From Draconibacterium sp. (GTDB taxonomy: Bacteria > Bacteroidota > Bacteroidia > Bacteroidales > Prolixibacteraceae), in assembly GCA_016705335.1 (NCBI GenBank), contig JADIYN010000013.1, positions 62,001 to 126,000 on the forward strand: DNA of 64,000 nt, in the 5' to 3' direction. The number at the start of each line of letters is the position of its first letter. Positions within the stretch are counted from its first letter, which is position 1. The notes under the pieces are model-generated. The model had not been told where the DNA came from, ran no database searches, and worked only from the letters and a program-made list of their open reading frames with translations. The translations under genes and the position numbers were made by a program. Below, in pieces: positions 1 to 11,121 of this stretch.

Positions 1-342
1 TCAAAATTTGAATTCACAAAAGGTGAGAACAATTCAGTTTCTCCGCAAAATGTTGCAAGTTTTTCTTCAGTAAATATAGTTTGGGAAGCAACTGCAACAC
101 TTAATAATAAAGAGATTACTTCCGAAAATAATATTCAGATTTTCCCAAACCCCACAAAAAACATTTTCCATATTAGAGGTGAAAATATTACCGACATTGA
201 AATCTTAAATGTAGCAGGTTCAGTCATATTTAAAAACAACAGCACCACCCGAATCGACATGAGCAACTTTAAAAATGGAATTTACCTGGTTCGAATGAAA
301 GTGGGAAATCAAATTATCATAAAGAAACTTGTTAAAGAATAA
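1..342 (+). CDS. C-terminal end of a type IX secreted protein (partial)
   Basis: Open reading frame running in from the left edge and stopping at TAA 340-342, giving about 113 residues. The last ~75 residues have the layout of the Bacteroidota type A sorting domain: an IFPNPT box near residue 50, a following FHIRG strand, a central IEILNVAGS stretch, a FKNGIYLVRM segment and a basic KKLVKE end. This domain sends proteins through the Por (type IX) secretion system to the cell surface. The functional part of the protein lies outside the window, so its activity cannot be named. Confidence 0.85.
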   Translation, partial: SKFEFTKGENNSVSPQNVASFSSVNIVWEATATLNNKEITSENNIQIFPNPTKNIFHIRGENITDIEILNVAGSVIFKNNSTTRIDMSNFKNGIYLVRMKVGNQIIIKKLVKE

Positions 343-521
343 CATAATTCTTTTCGTTATGATAAACTAATATCAATATGATAAATACCGCAATTTAGCC
401 TTGAAGTATAAAAGCCTGTGAAAAAGACTTTTACTCGTTGTAGCTCAATTTGGCATAATATTTTCTATAAATACAAATGGTTTTTAATGTTCTGCAAAAA
501 CAAATTAATACCAAAAGAATT

Positions 522-547
522 ACGGGAAATCAACCCCGTTTTTTTTT
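522..547 (+). terminator. Rho-independent terminator
   Basis: A 5-bp GC stem (ACGGG 522-526, CCCGT 535-539) with an 8-nt loop is followed directly by a run of T to 547. It separates the type IX substrate gene from the cytochrome locus. The stretch 343-680 otherwise holds no ORF of note. Confidence 0.6.
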
Positions 548-641
548 ACTGATAACAACTTAATCGGGCAATTCATTATTTGGATTAATTATAAAGTACT
601 TGAAACCAGCATTTAAACGTTAGTAAATTTGTTTTAAAAAT

Positions 642-649
642 TAACTTTG
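642..649 (+). promoter_or_regulatory. Candidate Bacteroidota -7 promoter element
   Basis: TAACTTTG matches the Bacteroidota -7 consensus TAnnTTTG and lies 32 bases before the ATG of the first gene of the cytochrome locus. No well-spaced -33 TTTG partner is evident (the nearest, at 628-631, is too close), so this is a weak call. Confidence 0.35.
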
Positions 650-680
650 GATTTAACGTAGATATTATACTTGCCGGCTT

Positions 681-1550
681 ATGACGAAACTTGTTCACAA
701 ATTGTACATTTTTACTTTGATTGCAATTACAGTTACCGTTTTTTCTTTACTGTTTGTTTATGGGTTGAATTATTATTCAACGCCCATTACAGAACGTCAT
801 TTTCATGCACAAAATGATTTGCTAAAACCAACAGGTTTAATTGGGCATGGAATTGGAATTGCCGGTTCTTTGTTAATGATTATCGGGGTTTTTGGATACA
901 TGGCTAGAAAAAGGTTTCGCAGTTTGTCCCGTATCGGAGCTTTAAAATATTTCCTTGAATTTCATATTTTCCTTTGTACCCTGGGACCTATTCTTGTTTT
1001 ATATCATACTACATTTAAGTTTGGAGGAATTGTGGCAGTCAGCTTCTGGAGCATGGTTGCAGTTGTTTTGAGTGGAATTATCGGTCGCTTTATCTATTTA
1101 CAAATCCCGCGCACAATACAAGGTCGCGAATTGAGTTTAAGCGATTTGGCAGGTGCAGAAGATGAATTATATGCAGAATTGCAGGATAATTATAAAGTAA
1201 ATTATGAAATAATTGCACAAATAAATATTGCTTTAAGTGATTCAGAATCAAAGCAAACCGGAAATTTCATTCTTCGGATTATCAACAGGTTCAGTTTCGA
1301 AAGAAAACTATTGAAACAAGTTCGGAAAGAATTGAAAACGCAGCAACTAAATGGAAAAGATTATCGTAAAGTTGTAAAATTGTTCAAATCAAAAATTATA
1401 CTCAACCGGAGAATTGCCTGGTTATCGACTATGCAAAACTTTTTACGTTACTGGCACGTTGCACACCTCCCGTTTGCGTTAATAATGCTGGTAATCATGA
1501 TTGTACATATCATTGTGGCGGTATTGTTTGGATATAAATGGATATTTTGA
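681..1550 (+). CDS. Inner-membrane b-type-cytochrome-like protein
   Basis: Polytopic membrane protein of 289 residues. Hydrophobic segments lie at about 8-30, 55-75, 92-112, 117-138 and 262-286. Histidines sit inside or at the edge of helices in spacings suited to heme b: H95 (FHIFL), H109 (YHTTF), H259 and H262 (WHVAHLPF) and H276. A soluble charged stretch of about 120 residues separates the fourth and last helices. It is the first gene of the multiheme locus and ends 2 bases before the next start. I infer that it passes electrons between quinone or flavoprotein and periplasmic hemes; no exact family was recognised. Heme ligation is read from histidine placement only. Confidence 0.6.
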   Translation: MTKLVHKLYIFTLIAITVTVFSLLFVYGLNYYSTPITERHFHAQNDLLKPTGLIGHGIGIAGSLLMIIGVFGYMARKRFRSLSRIGALKYFLEFHIFLCTLGPILVLYHTTFKFGGIVAVSFWSMVAVVLSGIIGRFIYLQIPRTIQGRELSLSDLAGAEDELYAELQDNYKVNYEIIAQINIALSDSESKQTGNFILRIINRFSFERKLLKQVRKELKTQQLNGKDYRKVVKLFKSKIILNRRIAWLSTMQNFLRYWHVAHLPFALIMLVIMIVHIIVAVLFGYKWIF

Positions 1551-1552
1551 AA

Positions 1553-2880
1553 ATGGAAATCTTAATCGAAAAATAATCATTTATGGACTTGTAACTCTTT
1601 TTCTGGCAGGAGTTGTGATTATTTATATCAGAAAATTGAAACGTGAATCGCGGATTGTTGAAGAAAAATCAAACTGGCCAAAGAAGAAGGATTATTTGAA
1701 CCCGTTTCGTTGCATCCGGTTGTTGATGTAAATTCATGTATTCAAAGCGGTGCCTGTATTCGCGCCTGCCCCGAGCACGATATACTTGGAATAAAAAACG
1801 GAAAAGCATTTGTAATAAATGCAAGCCAGTGCATCGGGCACGGAGCATGTTTTCACGCTTGCCCTACTCAGGCAATTTCGCTGCATATCGGAACCGAAAA
1901 ACGGGGAGTTGATCTGCCACATGTTAATCAGTATTTCGAAACAAATGTAAAGGGAATTTATATTGCCGGAGAAATTGGAGGAATGGGACTTATCAGAAAT
2001 GCGGTTGAACAGGGAAAACAGGCAGTTGACAATTTGGTGAAGGGAATTTCAGCAAAAGGGAAATTTGAATACGATTTGGTTGTGGTTGGTGCAGGTCCGG
2101 CGGGTATTTCGGCAACACTACAGGCAAAAAAACACGGATTAAAAACATTGACTCTTGAACAGGATTCGCTTGGTGGAACGGTTTATACTTTTCCCCGAGC
2201 AAAAATCGTGATGACAGCTCCAATGGATATTCCTTTGTATGGATCTCTGAGGTTGTACGAAACAAGTAAACAGGAACTGCTAACACTTTGGAATGAAGTT
2301 CTTGGTAAAAACAATATTGAAATAAGGGAGAATAAAAAAGTTGATTCAATATTGATTGAAAACGGCGGTTTCAGGATAAACGTAAAAGATGGTTCAACCT
2401 ATTCAACCCACAAGGTTTTACTTGCAATTGGCAGAAGAGGAACTCCCCGGAAATTGGATATTCCGGGCGAAGTTTCAACAAAAGTCGCCTATCGCCTGCT
2501 TGATCCTGAATTAATAACAGGAAAAAATGTTTTAGTTGTTGGCGGCGGCGATTCGGCAATTGAATCAGCGATTCTGCTGGCTGATGAAAATAATGTCTCA
2601 CTTTCATACAGGAGTTCAGTCTTTTCGAGATTAAAACCAAGAAACAAAAAGGCTTTGGAAGAAATAATTTCAGCAAAAAAAATAAAAACCATACTGAATT
2701 CAAATTTGGTGTCGATTGAAGAAAAATTCGTCAATATTTTGGTTGGCGATAACGGGAACCATTTCAAATTGACAATGATTTGGTTTACATTTTTGCCGGA
2801 GGAGAATTACCAACCCAGTTTTTAAGAAATGTGGAATTGAAATTACAACCAAGTTTGGTGAAGCTATTTTAAAACACTAA
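1553..2880 (+). CDS. Membrane-anchored 2x[4Fe-4S] ferredoxin-flavoprotein oxidoreductase (frameshifted)
   Basis: The repaired protein is about 440 residues. It begins with one membrane anchor (about 5-25), then two ferredoxin motifs (CIQSGACIRACP and CIGHGACFHACP), then a segment resembling the C-terminal FAD-closing piece of thioredoxin-reductase folds (GIYIAGEIGGMGLIRNA). An FAD dinucleotide site (GAGPAG) and an NAD(P) site (GGGDSA) follow. It probably moves electrons from NAD(P)H or ferredoxin into the membrane partner upstream. The start at 1553 is chosen because restoring one A near 1557 opens the membrane segment. Further one-base losses are inferred near 1681 (CCAAAG), 2755 and 2830; the last real codons end at 2880. 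No CxxC redox disulfide of true thioredoxin reductases is visible. Confidence 0.72.
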
Positions 2881-2903
2881 AAATTAAGCCAGAAATCGTT
2901 TGA

Positions 2904-4490
2904 ATGAGTGGAAAACTTAAAAATATTATCCTTTTAATAAACCTGATACTTTTGCAAATTATGCATTTTCGCAGATTTCGCCCGGTGAACTTTCAAGTGC
3001 ACACGCTCACCTCGAAGGGTTGACAAATTGCACAAAGTGCCATGTTTTGGGAGAAAAGGAAACCACTTCAAAATGTTTGGAATGCCACAGGAAATTAAAA
3101 ATCTAATCAGCCGGAAAAAAGGATATCATGCATCTTCAGAAGTAAATGGGAAAAAATGTGCCGAATGCCACGGCGAGCATTTCGGACGCGATTTTAAAAT
3201 GATAAGGTTTGATGATAAAAAATTCAATCACCAGTTAAGCGGCTACAAACTTGAAGGAAAACATGCAACAATAAAATGTGCTGACTGTCATAAAACAGAA
3301 TTCATAAAAACAAAAATTTCGCAAAAAAAGGGAGATAGTTACCTTGGGCTTGGCACTGAATGTTTATCGTGTCATCAGGATTTTCATCAAAATACGCTTT
3401 CGGCAAACTGCAGTTCCTGTCATGATTTGAATGCATTTCGGCCGGCGCCAAAGTTTAATCATTCAAAAACAAAATTTGCACTGACAGGAAAACACCAGAC
3501 AGTGAGTTGCGAAAAGTGCCATAAAACAGAGCTGCGAAACGGGCAGAAATTCCAGGCTTTTTCAGGTGTTGCCTTTGCAAACTGTACCAATTGTCACGAG
3601 GATATTCATCAAAATAAATTTGGAAACGACTGTCTGAAATGCCATACAGTTTTTTCATTTCGCGAGGTAAAAAGTTTGGGTTCCTTTAATCACGACAAAA
3701 CTGATTTTCCACTTCTGGGCAAACACGTTTCTGTTGATTGCAAAAAATGCCATAAATCTTCTGTTACACAACCCGTAAAACACAAAAGATGTACTGATTG
3801 TCATGCCGATTTTCACGAAAAGCAGTTTGCAAAAAATGGCAAATCTCCTGATTGTACTGAATGTCATTCGGTTCAAGGTTTTACTCCATCCTCTTTGGTT
3901 TCGAAAAACACAACTTAACAAAATTCAAATTGGAAGGTTCACACATGGCAACACCGTGTTTTACATGCCATAAAAAAGATGAAAAATGGAACTTTGCCAA
4001 CCTCGGAAATCGTTGTATCGATTGTCACGAAAATATTCATAAGAATTTTATGGATGAAAAATACATTCCTGAAGGTGATTGCAAAACCTGTCATTCAGTT
4101 TCAGTTTGGAATGAAATTTCATTTGATCATAAAAAAACTGATTTCGAACTAATTGGTAAACATAAAACGGTTTCCTGCCGAAAATGTCATTTCAAACCGG
4201 AGTCAGAGAAAAAACTTCAACAATTTAAATGGGAAAATCAGTTTTGCACCAATTGCCACAATGATATTCATTTTGATCAGTTTACGCAAAACGGAAAAAC
4301 TGATTGTGAACGTTGCCATACGAATGACAACTGGAAACCTGAGAAATTCGACCACAGCACAGCCCGGTTTAAACTGGACGGAAAACACGAAGGCTTGGCT
4401 TGTGTAAAATGCCACAAACCAACGGATTCTTTATTAAGGAATTATATCGTTTATAAATTTAAAGACATATCATGCAAAAGTTGTCATTGA
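2904..4490 (+). CDS. Periplasmic 20-heme c-type cytochrome (frameshifted)
   Basis: The repaired protein is about 530 residues with a signal peptide (start ATG 2904, end near AFSQ) and 20 CXXCH heme c sites, the last being CKSCH at the very C-terminus. Motifs alternate with the pattern F-H-x-x-T-x-F-x-L-x-G-K-H, typical of cytochrome c3-like multiheme families; these His residues are likely distal ligands. Three one-base losses in homopolymers break the frame: a T run near 2948, an A run near 3103 and a T run near 3893. The stop overlaps the start of the next cytochrome by 19 bases, suggesting translational coupling. Likely role: periplasmic electron carrier between inner-membrane modules and the giant cytochrome or barrel. 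Confidence 0.85.
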
Positions 4491-7400
4491 TATTCAGTAT
4501 GATTTTGCTGTTTGGTATTGTAAGTGCTCAGCAAAGTCCACACGGCGATAAGCTGGCGTTTAGTTGCACCGATTGTCATACCACAGAAGGCTGGAAATTT
4601 TCGCAGGCAACTGCAAAATTCAGCCACGACCTGACTACTTTTAAACTCGAAGGTCAACACTTTTATACCGATTGTGCAGCCTGTCATAAAACGCTTGTTT
4701 TTTCGGAAGCGAAAACAAATTGTGTGGATTGTCATACAGATATGCACAACAATACAGTGGGTCCAAACTGTGCCGAATGTCATACTCCAAAATCGTGGAT
4801 AGTTAATAATATCACTGAAATCCATCAAAACAGCAGGTTCCCGCTACTGGGTGCTCACAATACTGCTGATTGTTCAGCCTGTCACATTTCTGTTTCAAAA
4901 CTCGAATTTCAACCACTTGGAATTGAATGTTATGATTGTCACAGGGCAGATTATCAGGCTGTAACAAATCCAAACCATGTGCAAAGCGGCTTTTCAACCA
5001 ATTGTTTTGAATGTCACAGAATCGATGCTTTTGAATGGTCAGCTTCCGGAATAAACCACGATTTCTTCCCGTTGACAAAAGGACATGCAATTGAAAATTG
5101 TGCTGATTGTCACACTTCCGGAATTTCAGTTCAAATCAGCGCAAATTGCTATGATTGTCATCAAAAAGATTATAATTCTGCCATAAATCCTTCTCATCAA
5201 AATTCAGGCTTTTCAACCAGTTGTACTGAATGCCACACTACTGATCCCAGCTGGAAACCCGCTGAATTCAGGCAACATGATGCACTGTATTTCCCGGTTT
5301 ATTCAGGAAGTCACAGAGGAGAATGGAACAGTTGTGCCGAATGCCATACGCAACCTGAAAGTTATAATTTGTTTAGCTGTATCGATTGTCACGAACACAA
5401 CAAATCGGATATGGATAAGGAACATCGGGGGGAAAATGGATATTCATATAACAGCAACGCCTGTTTTGCCTGTCATCCGAATGGTAACGAAGAAGGTGCC
5501 TTTAATCACAATTCAACTGCATTCCCATTAAAAGGTGCACACGCTCAAACCGGTTGTATTGAATGTCATTCAAATGGATATGCCGGCACCTCCATGTTGT
5601 GCAGCAGTTGTCATACAAATAAATACAATGAAGCTGTTAATCCGAATCATGTAAATGCCGGAATATCCAATGAATGCGAAGTTTGTCATACCGAGGAAAA
5701 TTGGGTTCCATCTAATTTCAACCACACCACAACAACAGGTTTCGAGTTGACAAATGGGCACTCGGGCAAACAATGTTCCGAATGTCACAAGGGAACTACA
5801 ACCGAGCCAGTTCTGATTGTATCCAGTTGTCACCAACGAAGAATTAAAGAAGCTGAAAACCACGTTACACAGAATTTCCCAAAAGAATGTTTGCAGTGCC
5901 ACACAACTGTAAGTTGGGATGGTGCCGATTTCGACCACAATAAAACTGCTTTCCCGTTAACAGGTTCGCATGTTGCAACCGAATGTTCGGCATGTCACAC
6001 AAACGGTTATGAGGGAACTTCTACCCTTTGCAGCGCCTGCCATATTGAAAAATACAATACTGCCCAAAATCCAAACCACACGGCAGCCGGAATTTCAAAC
6101 GAATGTGAAACCTGTCACCAAACAACGGCATGGGTTCCTTCCAATTTCAATCACACCACAACAACTGGTTTTGAGTTGACAAATGGCCACCAGGAAAACA
6201 GTGTTCGAATGTCACAAGGGAACTACAACCGAAGCCAGTTCAGATTGTATCAGTTGTCACCAGGCAAATTACAACGAAGCTGAAAACCACGTTGCACAGA
6301 ATTTCCCAAAAGAATGTTTGCAGTGCCACACAATAACCAGTTGGGATGGCGCTGATTTCGACCACAATAAAACTGCTTTTCCTTTAACAGGTTCGCATGT
6401 GGCTACCGAATGTTCAGCCTGCCACACAAACGGTTATGAGGGAACTTCTACTCTTTGCAGCGCCTGCCATATTGAAAAATACAATACTGCCCAAAATCCA
6501 AACCACACGGCAGCCGGAATTTCAAACGAATGTGAAACCTGCCACCAAACAACGGCATGGGTTCCATCTAATTTCAACCACACCACAACAACTGGTTTCG
6601 AGTTGACAAATGGCCATGCGGGAAAACAGTGTTCTGAATGTCACAAGGGAACTACAACCGAAGCCAGTTCCGATTGTATCAGTTGTCACCAGGCAAATTA
6701 CAACGAAGCGGAAAAACCATTGCACAGAATTTCCCAAAGAATGTTTGCAGTGCCACACAACTGTAAGTTGGGATGGCGCTGATTTCGACCACAATAAAAC
6801 TGCCTTTCCCTTAACCGGCTCGCATGTGGCAACAGAATGTTCTGCCTGCCACACAAACGGTTATGAGGGAACTTCTACCCTTTGCAGCGCCTGCCATATT
6901 GAAAAATACAATACTGCCCAAAATCCAAACCACACGGCAGCCGGAATTTCAAACGAATGTGAAACCTGTCACCAAACAACGGCGTGGATTCCATCCAATT
7001 TCAACCACACCACAACAACAGGTTTCGAGTTGACAAATGGACACTCGGGAAAACAGTGTTCTGAATGTCACAAGGGAACTACAACCGAAGCCAGTTCAGA
7101 TTGTATCAGTTGTCACCAGGCAAATTACAACGAAGCTGAAAACCACGTTGCACAGAATTTCCCAAAAGAATGTTTGCAGTGCCACACAACTGTAAGTTGG
7201 GATGGCGCTGATTTCGACCACAATAAAACTGCTTTCCCCTTAACAGGTTCGCATGTTGCAACAGAATGTTCGGCCTGCCACACAAACGGTTATGAGGGAA
7301 CTTCTACCCTTTGCAGCGCCTGCCATATTGAAAAATACAATACTGCCCAAAATCCAAACCACACTGCAGCCGGAATTACAAACCAATGTGAAACCTGTCA

Positions 7401-8742
7401 CCAAACAACGGCATGGGTTTCATCCAATTTCAACCACACCACAACAACAGGTTTCGAGTTGACAAATGGACACTCGGGAAAACAATGTTCCGAATGCCAC
7501 AAGGGAACTACAACCGAAGCCAGTTCCGACTGTATCAGTTGTCACCAGGCAAATTACAACGAAGCTGAAAACCACGTTGCACAGAATTTCCCAAAAGAAT
7601 GTTTGCAGTGCCACACAACTGTAAGTTGGGATGGCGCTGATTTCGACCACAATAAAACTGCTTTTCCTTTAACAGGTTCGCATGTGGCTACTGAATGTTC
7701 GGCCTGCCACACAAACGGTTATGAAGGAACTTCTACTCTTTGCAGCGCCTGCCATATTGAAAAATACAATACTGCCCAAAATCCAAACCACACGGCAGCC
7801 GGAATTTCAAACGAATGTGAAACCTGTCACCAAACAACGGCATGGGTTCCTTCCAATTTCAATCACACCACAACAACAGGTTTCGAGTTGACAAATGGCC
7901 ACTCGGGCAAACAGTGTTCCGAATGTCACAAGGGAACTACAACCGAAGCCAGTTCAGATTGTATCAGTTGTCACCAGGCAAATTACAACGAAGCTGAAAA
8001 CCACGTTGCACAGAATTTCCCAAAAGAATGTTTGCAGTGCCACAATACATCAAACTGGGAAGATTATAATTTTGATCACAATGCTACAAATTTCCCTTTA
8101 ACAGGTTCGCACATTGCCACCGAATGTTCAGCCTGCCATACAAGTGGATACGCAGGAACTTCGACACTTTGCAATAGTTGTCACAGCAAAAATTACAATG
8201 AATCAGTCAATCCAAATCATTCATCACTGGCGATTTCAACGAACTGCGAAGAATGTCATACAACAGGACCAGGATGGGATCCTGCGTTATTTCCAACACA
8301 TAATGATTATTATACATTAAATGGAGCACATGCAACTGTTTCAGGAAATTGTTTTTTATGTCACAACGGAAATTATACAAATACACCAAATACCTGTTAT
8401 GCATGTCATACTTCGGATTATAACAACACGAAAGATCCGGCCCATGCAACTGCACAATTCTCAACAGATTGTAAATCCTGTCACACCGAAAACGCATGGG
8501 AACCTTCCACTTTTGATCACGACAACCAGTATTTTCCAATTTACAGCGGAGAACACCGGGGAGAGTGGAATTCATGCGTCGATTGTCATACGCAACCAAC
8601 TAACTTCTCTGTTTTTAGTTGTATTGACTGTCATGAACACAATAAAACTGATATGGATAACGAACACAGGGGTGAATCGGGTTATGTATATGCAAGCATA
8701 AACTGTTTTGCATGTCATCCAAAAGGAAAAGCTGATGATTAA
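4472..8742 (+). CDS. Giant multiheme c-type cytochrome with 58 CXXCH sites (frameshifted)
   Basis: The repaired protein is about 1,425 residues with a clear signal peptide (residues 1-19, ending VSAQ). As read there are 56 CXXCH motifs; two more are corrupted by local indels, giving 58. The first 17 lie in a diverged N-terminal half, 30 in five 143-residue repeats of six hemes each, and 10 in the C-terminal part. Each repeat carries DHNKTAFPLTGSH-type histidine patterns. A module of about 75 residues ending in CFACHP occurs both at about 270-345 and at the C-terminus. The frame is broken near 6190 and 6715, inside repeats 1 and 2. It lies between the 20-heme cytochrome and a beta-barrel gene, consistent with a heme wire across or outside the outer membrane. 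The family is close to cytochrome c3-like proteins; function is inferred. Confidence 0.88.
5888..8028 (+). repeat. Five tandem 429-bp repeats inside the giant cytochrome gene
   Basis: Counting from the TGT of the CLQCH codon, units begin at 5888, 6315, 6742, 7171 and 7600, and a diverged sixth begins at 8029. Spacings are 427, 427, 429, 429 and 429. Each full unit encodes 143 residues with six hemes (CLQCH, CSACH, CSACH, CETCH, CSECH, CISCH). Copies are almost identical at the nucleotide level, so expansion is recent. The two 427-bp units account exactly for the two frame changes in the gene. Confidence 0.93.
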
Positions 8743-10365
8743 AGTAGTAAGAATCATATTTCCGGTTATTTTGGTTTTGTTACTTTCATTCGGAAGTAAT
8801 ACACATGTACACGCCCAGGAGAAACTCACTACGATCCAGGGAGCTGTTTCGTACATCACCGGACAAAACATTTATGTAAAATTTGAAAACACGGAAGGAA
8901 TAGAAAATGGAGATTCACTATTCATAAATAAAAATGAAGTATTAATTCCTGTGCTGGTGGTTCAGCATCATTCATCAATTTCATGTCTGTGCAATCCAGT
9001 TGGTGATAATTCCTTTCAAATTGGGGATTTAACTGTTGCAAAGATTAAAACAAAACAAAAATCAGAAGTTGCTGAAATACAAATCGAAAATCAAACTGAA
9101 AAAGACGTCAGTGAAAAGGTTATTTCCTCAATATCAGAAATAAAATCATTGAGATCAACAACAAAACAAGACATTGCCGGCACACTTTCAATTTCCTCCT
9201 ATTCAAATTTTTCAAATAGTGAAAGTGATAATTTGCATCGGTTCCGTTATACATTTTCAATGGATGCTCATAATATTTCAAATTCAAAACTTTCGGCAGA
9301 AACATATATTTCGTTTTCACATAAATTAAATCAATGGGATCTGGTGCAGGAAGACCTTAACAATGCCCTGAAAATATACAGTTTAGCTTTAAAGTACGAT
9401 TTTAACAATACCACATCAATGTATGTTGGGCGGAAAATAAATTCAAAAATTGCCAATATCGGGGCGGTTGACGGAATTCAGTTTCAAAAAGACTGGAACC
9501 GTTTTTTTGTTGGTGTTGTCGGTGGAACACGACCAGATTTTCAGAATTACGGATATAATTCTAAGTTACTTGAATATGGCGCATACATCGGGCAAAATCA
9601 AAAAGTAGAAAATGGGTTTGTACAAAGTTCGCTGGCCTTTTTCGAGCAAAGAAACGATGGAAATACTGACCGTCGGTTTTGTATTTTCAACACAGCAATT
9701 CATTTATAAAAACGTAAATATTTTTCTTCATTTGAGCTTGATTTGTATAAAATTGAAATGGACAACCACAAAACACAGTTAGTTTAACCAGTTTGTACCT
9801 TTCGCTGAATTACCGCATTTCCCGCAGATTGTCGCTTTTTGGCTCGTACGACAACCGAAAAAACGTGATTTATTATGAAACGTTTAAAAGTTACACCGAC
9901 GCAATTTTGCAGCAGGCAAGCCGGCAGGGTTTGAGGTTCAGGATAAATTACAGGCCAGTTAATTTACTGAATATTGGAGTGAATGCCGGAACACGGTTTA
10001 TGAAAAAGGATACACGGAAAACCAACACACTAAACGGTTATGCTACTTATTCAAAAGTTCCGTTAATAAATTCATCCCTTTCCCTGTCAACCAATCTGAT
10101 GCAAACAAGTTATTTAAACGGACAGGTTTATGGAGCCCGTTTGTCGAAAGATATCTTAAATGGTAAAATCTACGGATCATTGAATTATCGTTGGGTGAAG
10201 TTCGATTATGTAAGTTCAGTTTCGCAACTGAAACAAAATATTGGTGAGATTGATTTTTCATATCAATTCAGTAAAAAGCTGTATTTATCGCTTAATTACG
10301 AGGCGACTTTTCAGAAAAATGAACATTTCAACAGACTTTATCTTAATCTGAGAGTGAAGTTTTAA
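8735..10365 (+). CDS. Outer-membrane beta-barrel protein of the cytochrome locus (frameshifted)
   Basis: About 543 residues after repair. The start ATG 8735 overlaps the cytochrome stop by 8 bases and opens a signal peptide (MIKVVRIIF... ending HVHAQ). Residues about 25-95 form a small beta domain. From about 150 onward, alternating polar/aromatic strands run to a C-terminal phenylalanine (LRVKF), as in outer-membrane barrels. Indels near 9673, 9722 and 9783 break the frame; the same barrel pattern continues in the fragment 9793-10365. By position it could be the pore that lets multiheme cytochromes pass electrons through the outer membrane, as in porin-cytochrome complexes. No sequence similarity to MtrB or PioB was recognised. 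Confidence 0.7.
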
Positions 10366-10383
10366 TTTAAAAATTTATACAAA

Positions 10384-11112
10384 ATGAAAGTAATTGTGAT
10401 TGTGATTCTGGCGTTGGTTTTTTCATCATGCGTAAAAAATAAAAACGGTGTTGGAATGCACAGTAATGTGACTGCTGATGGAAATAAATTTGAAGTAACA
10501 GAAGTAATTCAGGCAAGCAATTATACCTATTTGAAAGTGAAGGAGAAACTGTCAGAAAGGTGGGTTGCCGTTTCAAAACAGGAAATTGGTGTTGGCGATG
10601 TTTTTTATTACAACGGAGCCATGTTAATGAACAATTTTACAAGCAAGGATTTAGACCGTACGTTTGATGAGATTTACTTTATCAGTGAAATCAGCAAAAC
10701 TCCGATTGGCAAAAAAACTATGGGAGGAAACATGCCGGCTCATTCAGGAAAAGTTGAAACAAAGAAACTCAGCACAATAACACTTAAAAAAGAAAAAGAC
10801 GAAATTACAATTGCTGAAGTTTTTGAAAAGCGAATCGAATTTACTACCAAAGAATTTGAAATCAGGGGAATAGTGGTAAAAATCAACAAACAGGTTATGG
10901 GTAAAAACTGGATTCATATTCAGGATGGAACAGATTCAAACGGAGAGTTCGATTTAACAATTACTTCTCAGGATTTACCCGAAATGGGTGATGAAGTAAC
11001 TTTCAAAGGAAAAATATCGGTAAACAAGGATTTTGGTTCAGGTTACCGTTATGATGTAATTATGGAAGAAGCTGTTTTGGTAAATAAAAAAGCCACTAAA
11101 CAGGCAATTTAA
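10384..11112 (+). CDS. Lipoprotein with an OB-fold-like C-terminal domain
   Basis: 242 residues with a short signal and lipobox (VFSSC, Cys 16). The segment from about 150 to 235 has the look of a bacterial OB fold: a RGIVVKI strand, WIHIQDGT, then DEVTFKGKI and a last strand DVIMEEA. A tract at 95-110 contains methionines and histidine (KKTMGGNMPAHSG), which may bind metal or heme. It starts 18 bases after the barrel gene and belongs to the same operon. Proteins of this general type are found beside multiheme cytochromes in other bacteria, but I cannot name a specific family. Probable role: envelope accessory to cytochrome assembly. Confidence 0.55.
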   Translation: MKVIVIVILALVFSSCVKNKNGVGMHSNVTADGNKFEVTEVIQASNYTYLKVKEKLSERWVAVSKQEIGVGDVFYYNGAMLMNNFTSKDLDRTFDEIYFISEISKTPIGKKTMGGNMPAHSGKVETKKLSTITLKKEKDEITIAEVFEKRIEFTTKEFEIRGIVVKINKQVMGKNWIHIQDGTDSNGEFDLTITSQDLPEMGDEVTFKGKISVNKDFGSGYRYDVIMEEAVLVNKKATKQAI

Positions 11113-11121
11113 TTGAATACT

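Noticed and set aside
1553..4490. Programmed frameshifting or stop-codon recoding in the cytochrome operon
   Set aside because: The breaks lie at varied plain homopolymers without slippery heptamers or downstream structures in common, and equal errors occur in unrelated genes.
5970..7891. Repeated 69-residue plus-strand ORFs (MLQPNVR.../MWLPNVQ... type)
   Set aside because: They are the alternative frame of the heme repeats, recurring with the same 429-bp period.
5888..8028. CRISPR-like array
   Set aside because: The repeats are 429 bp, coding, in frame and without spacers; they encode heme motifs.
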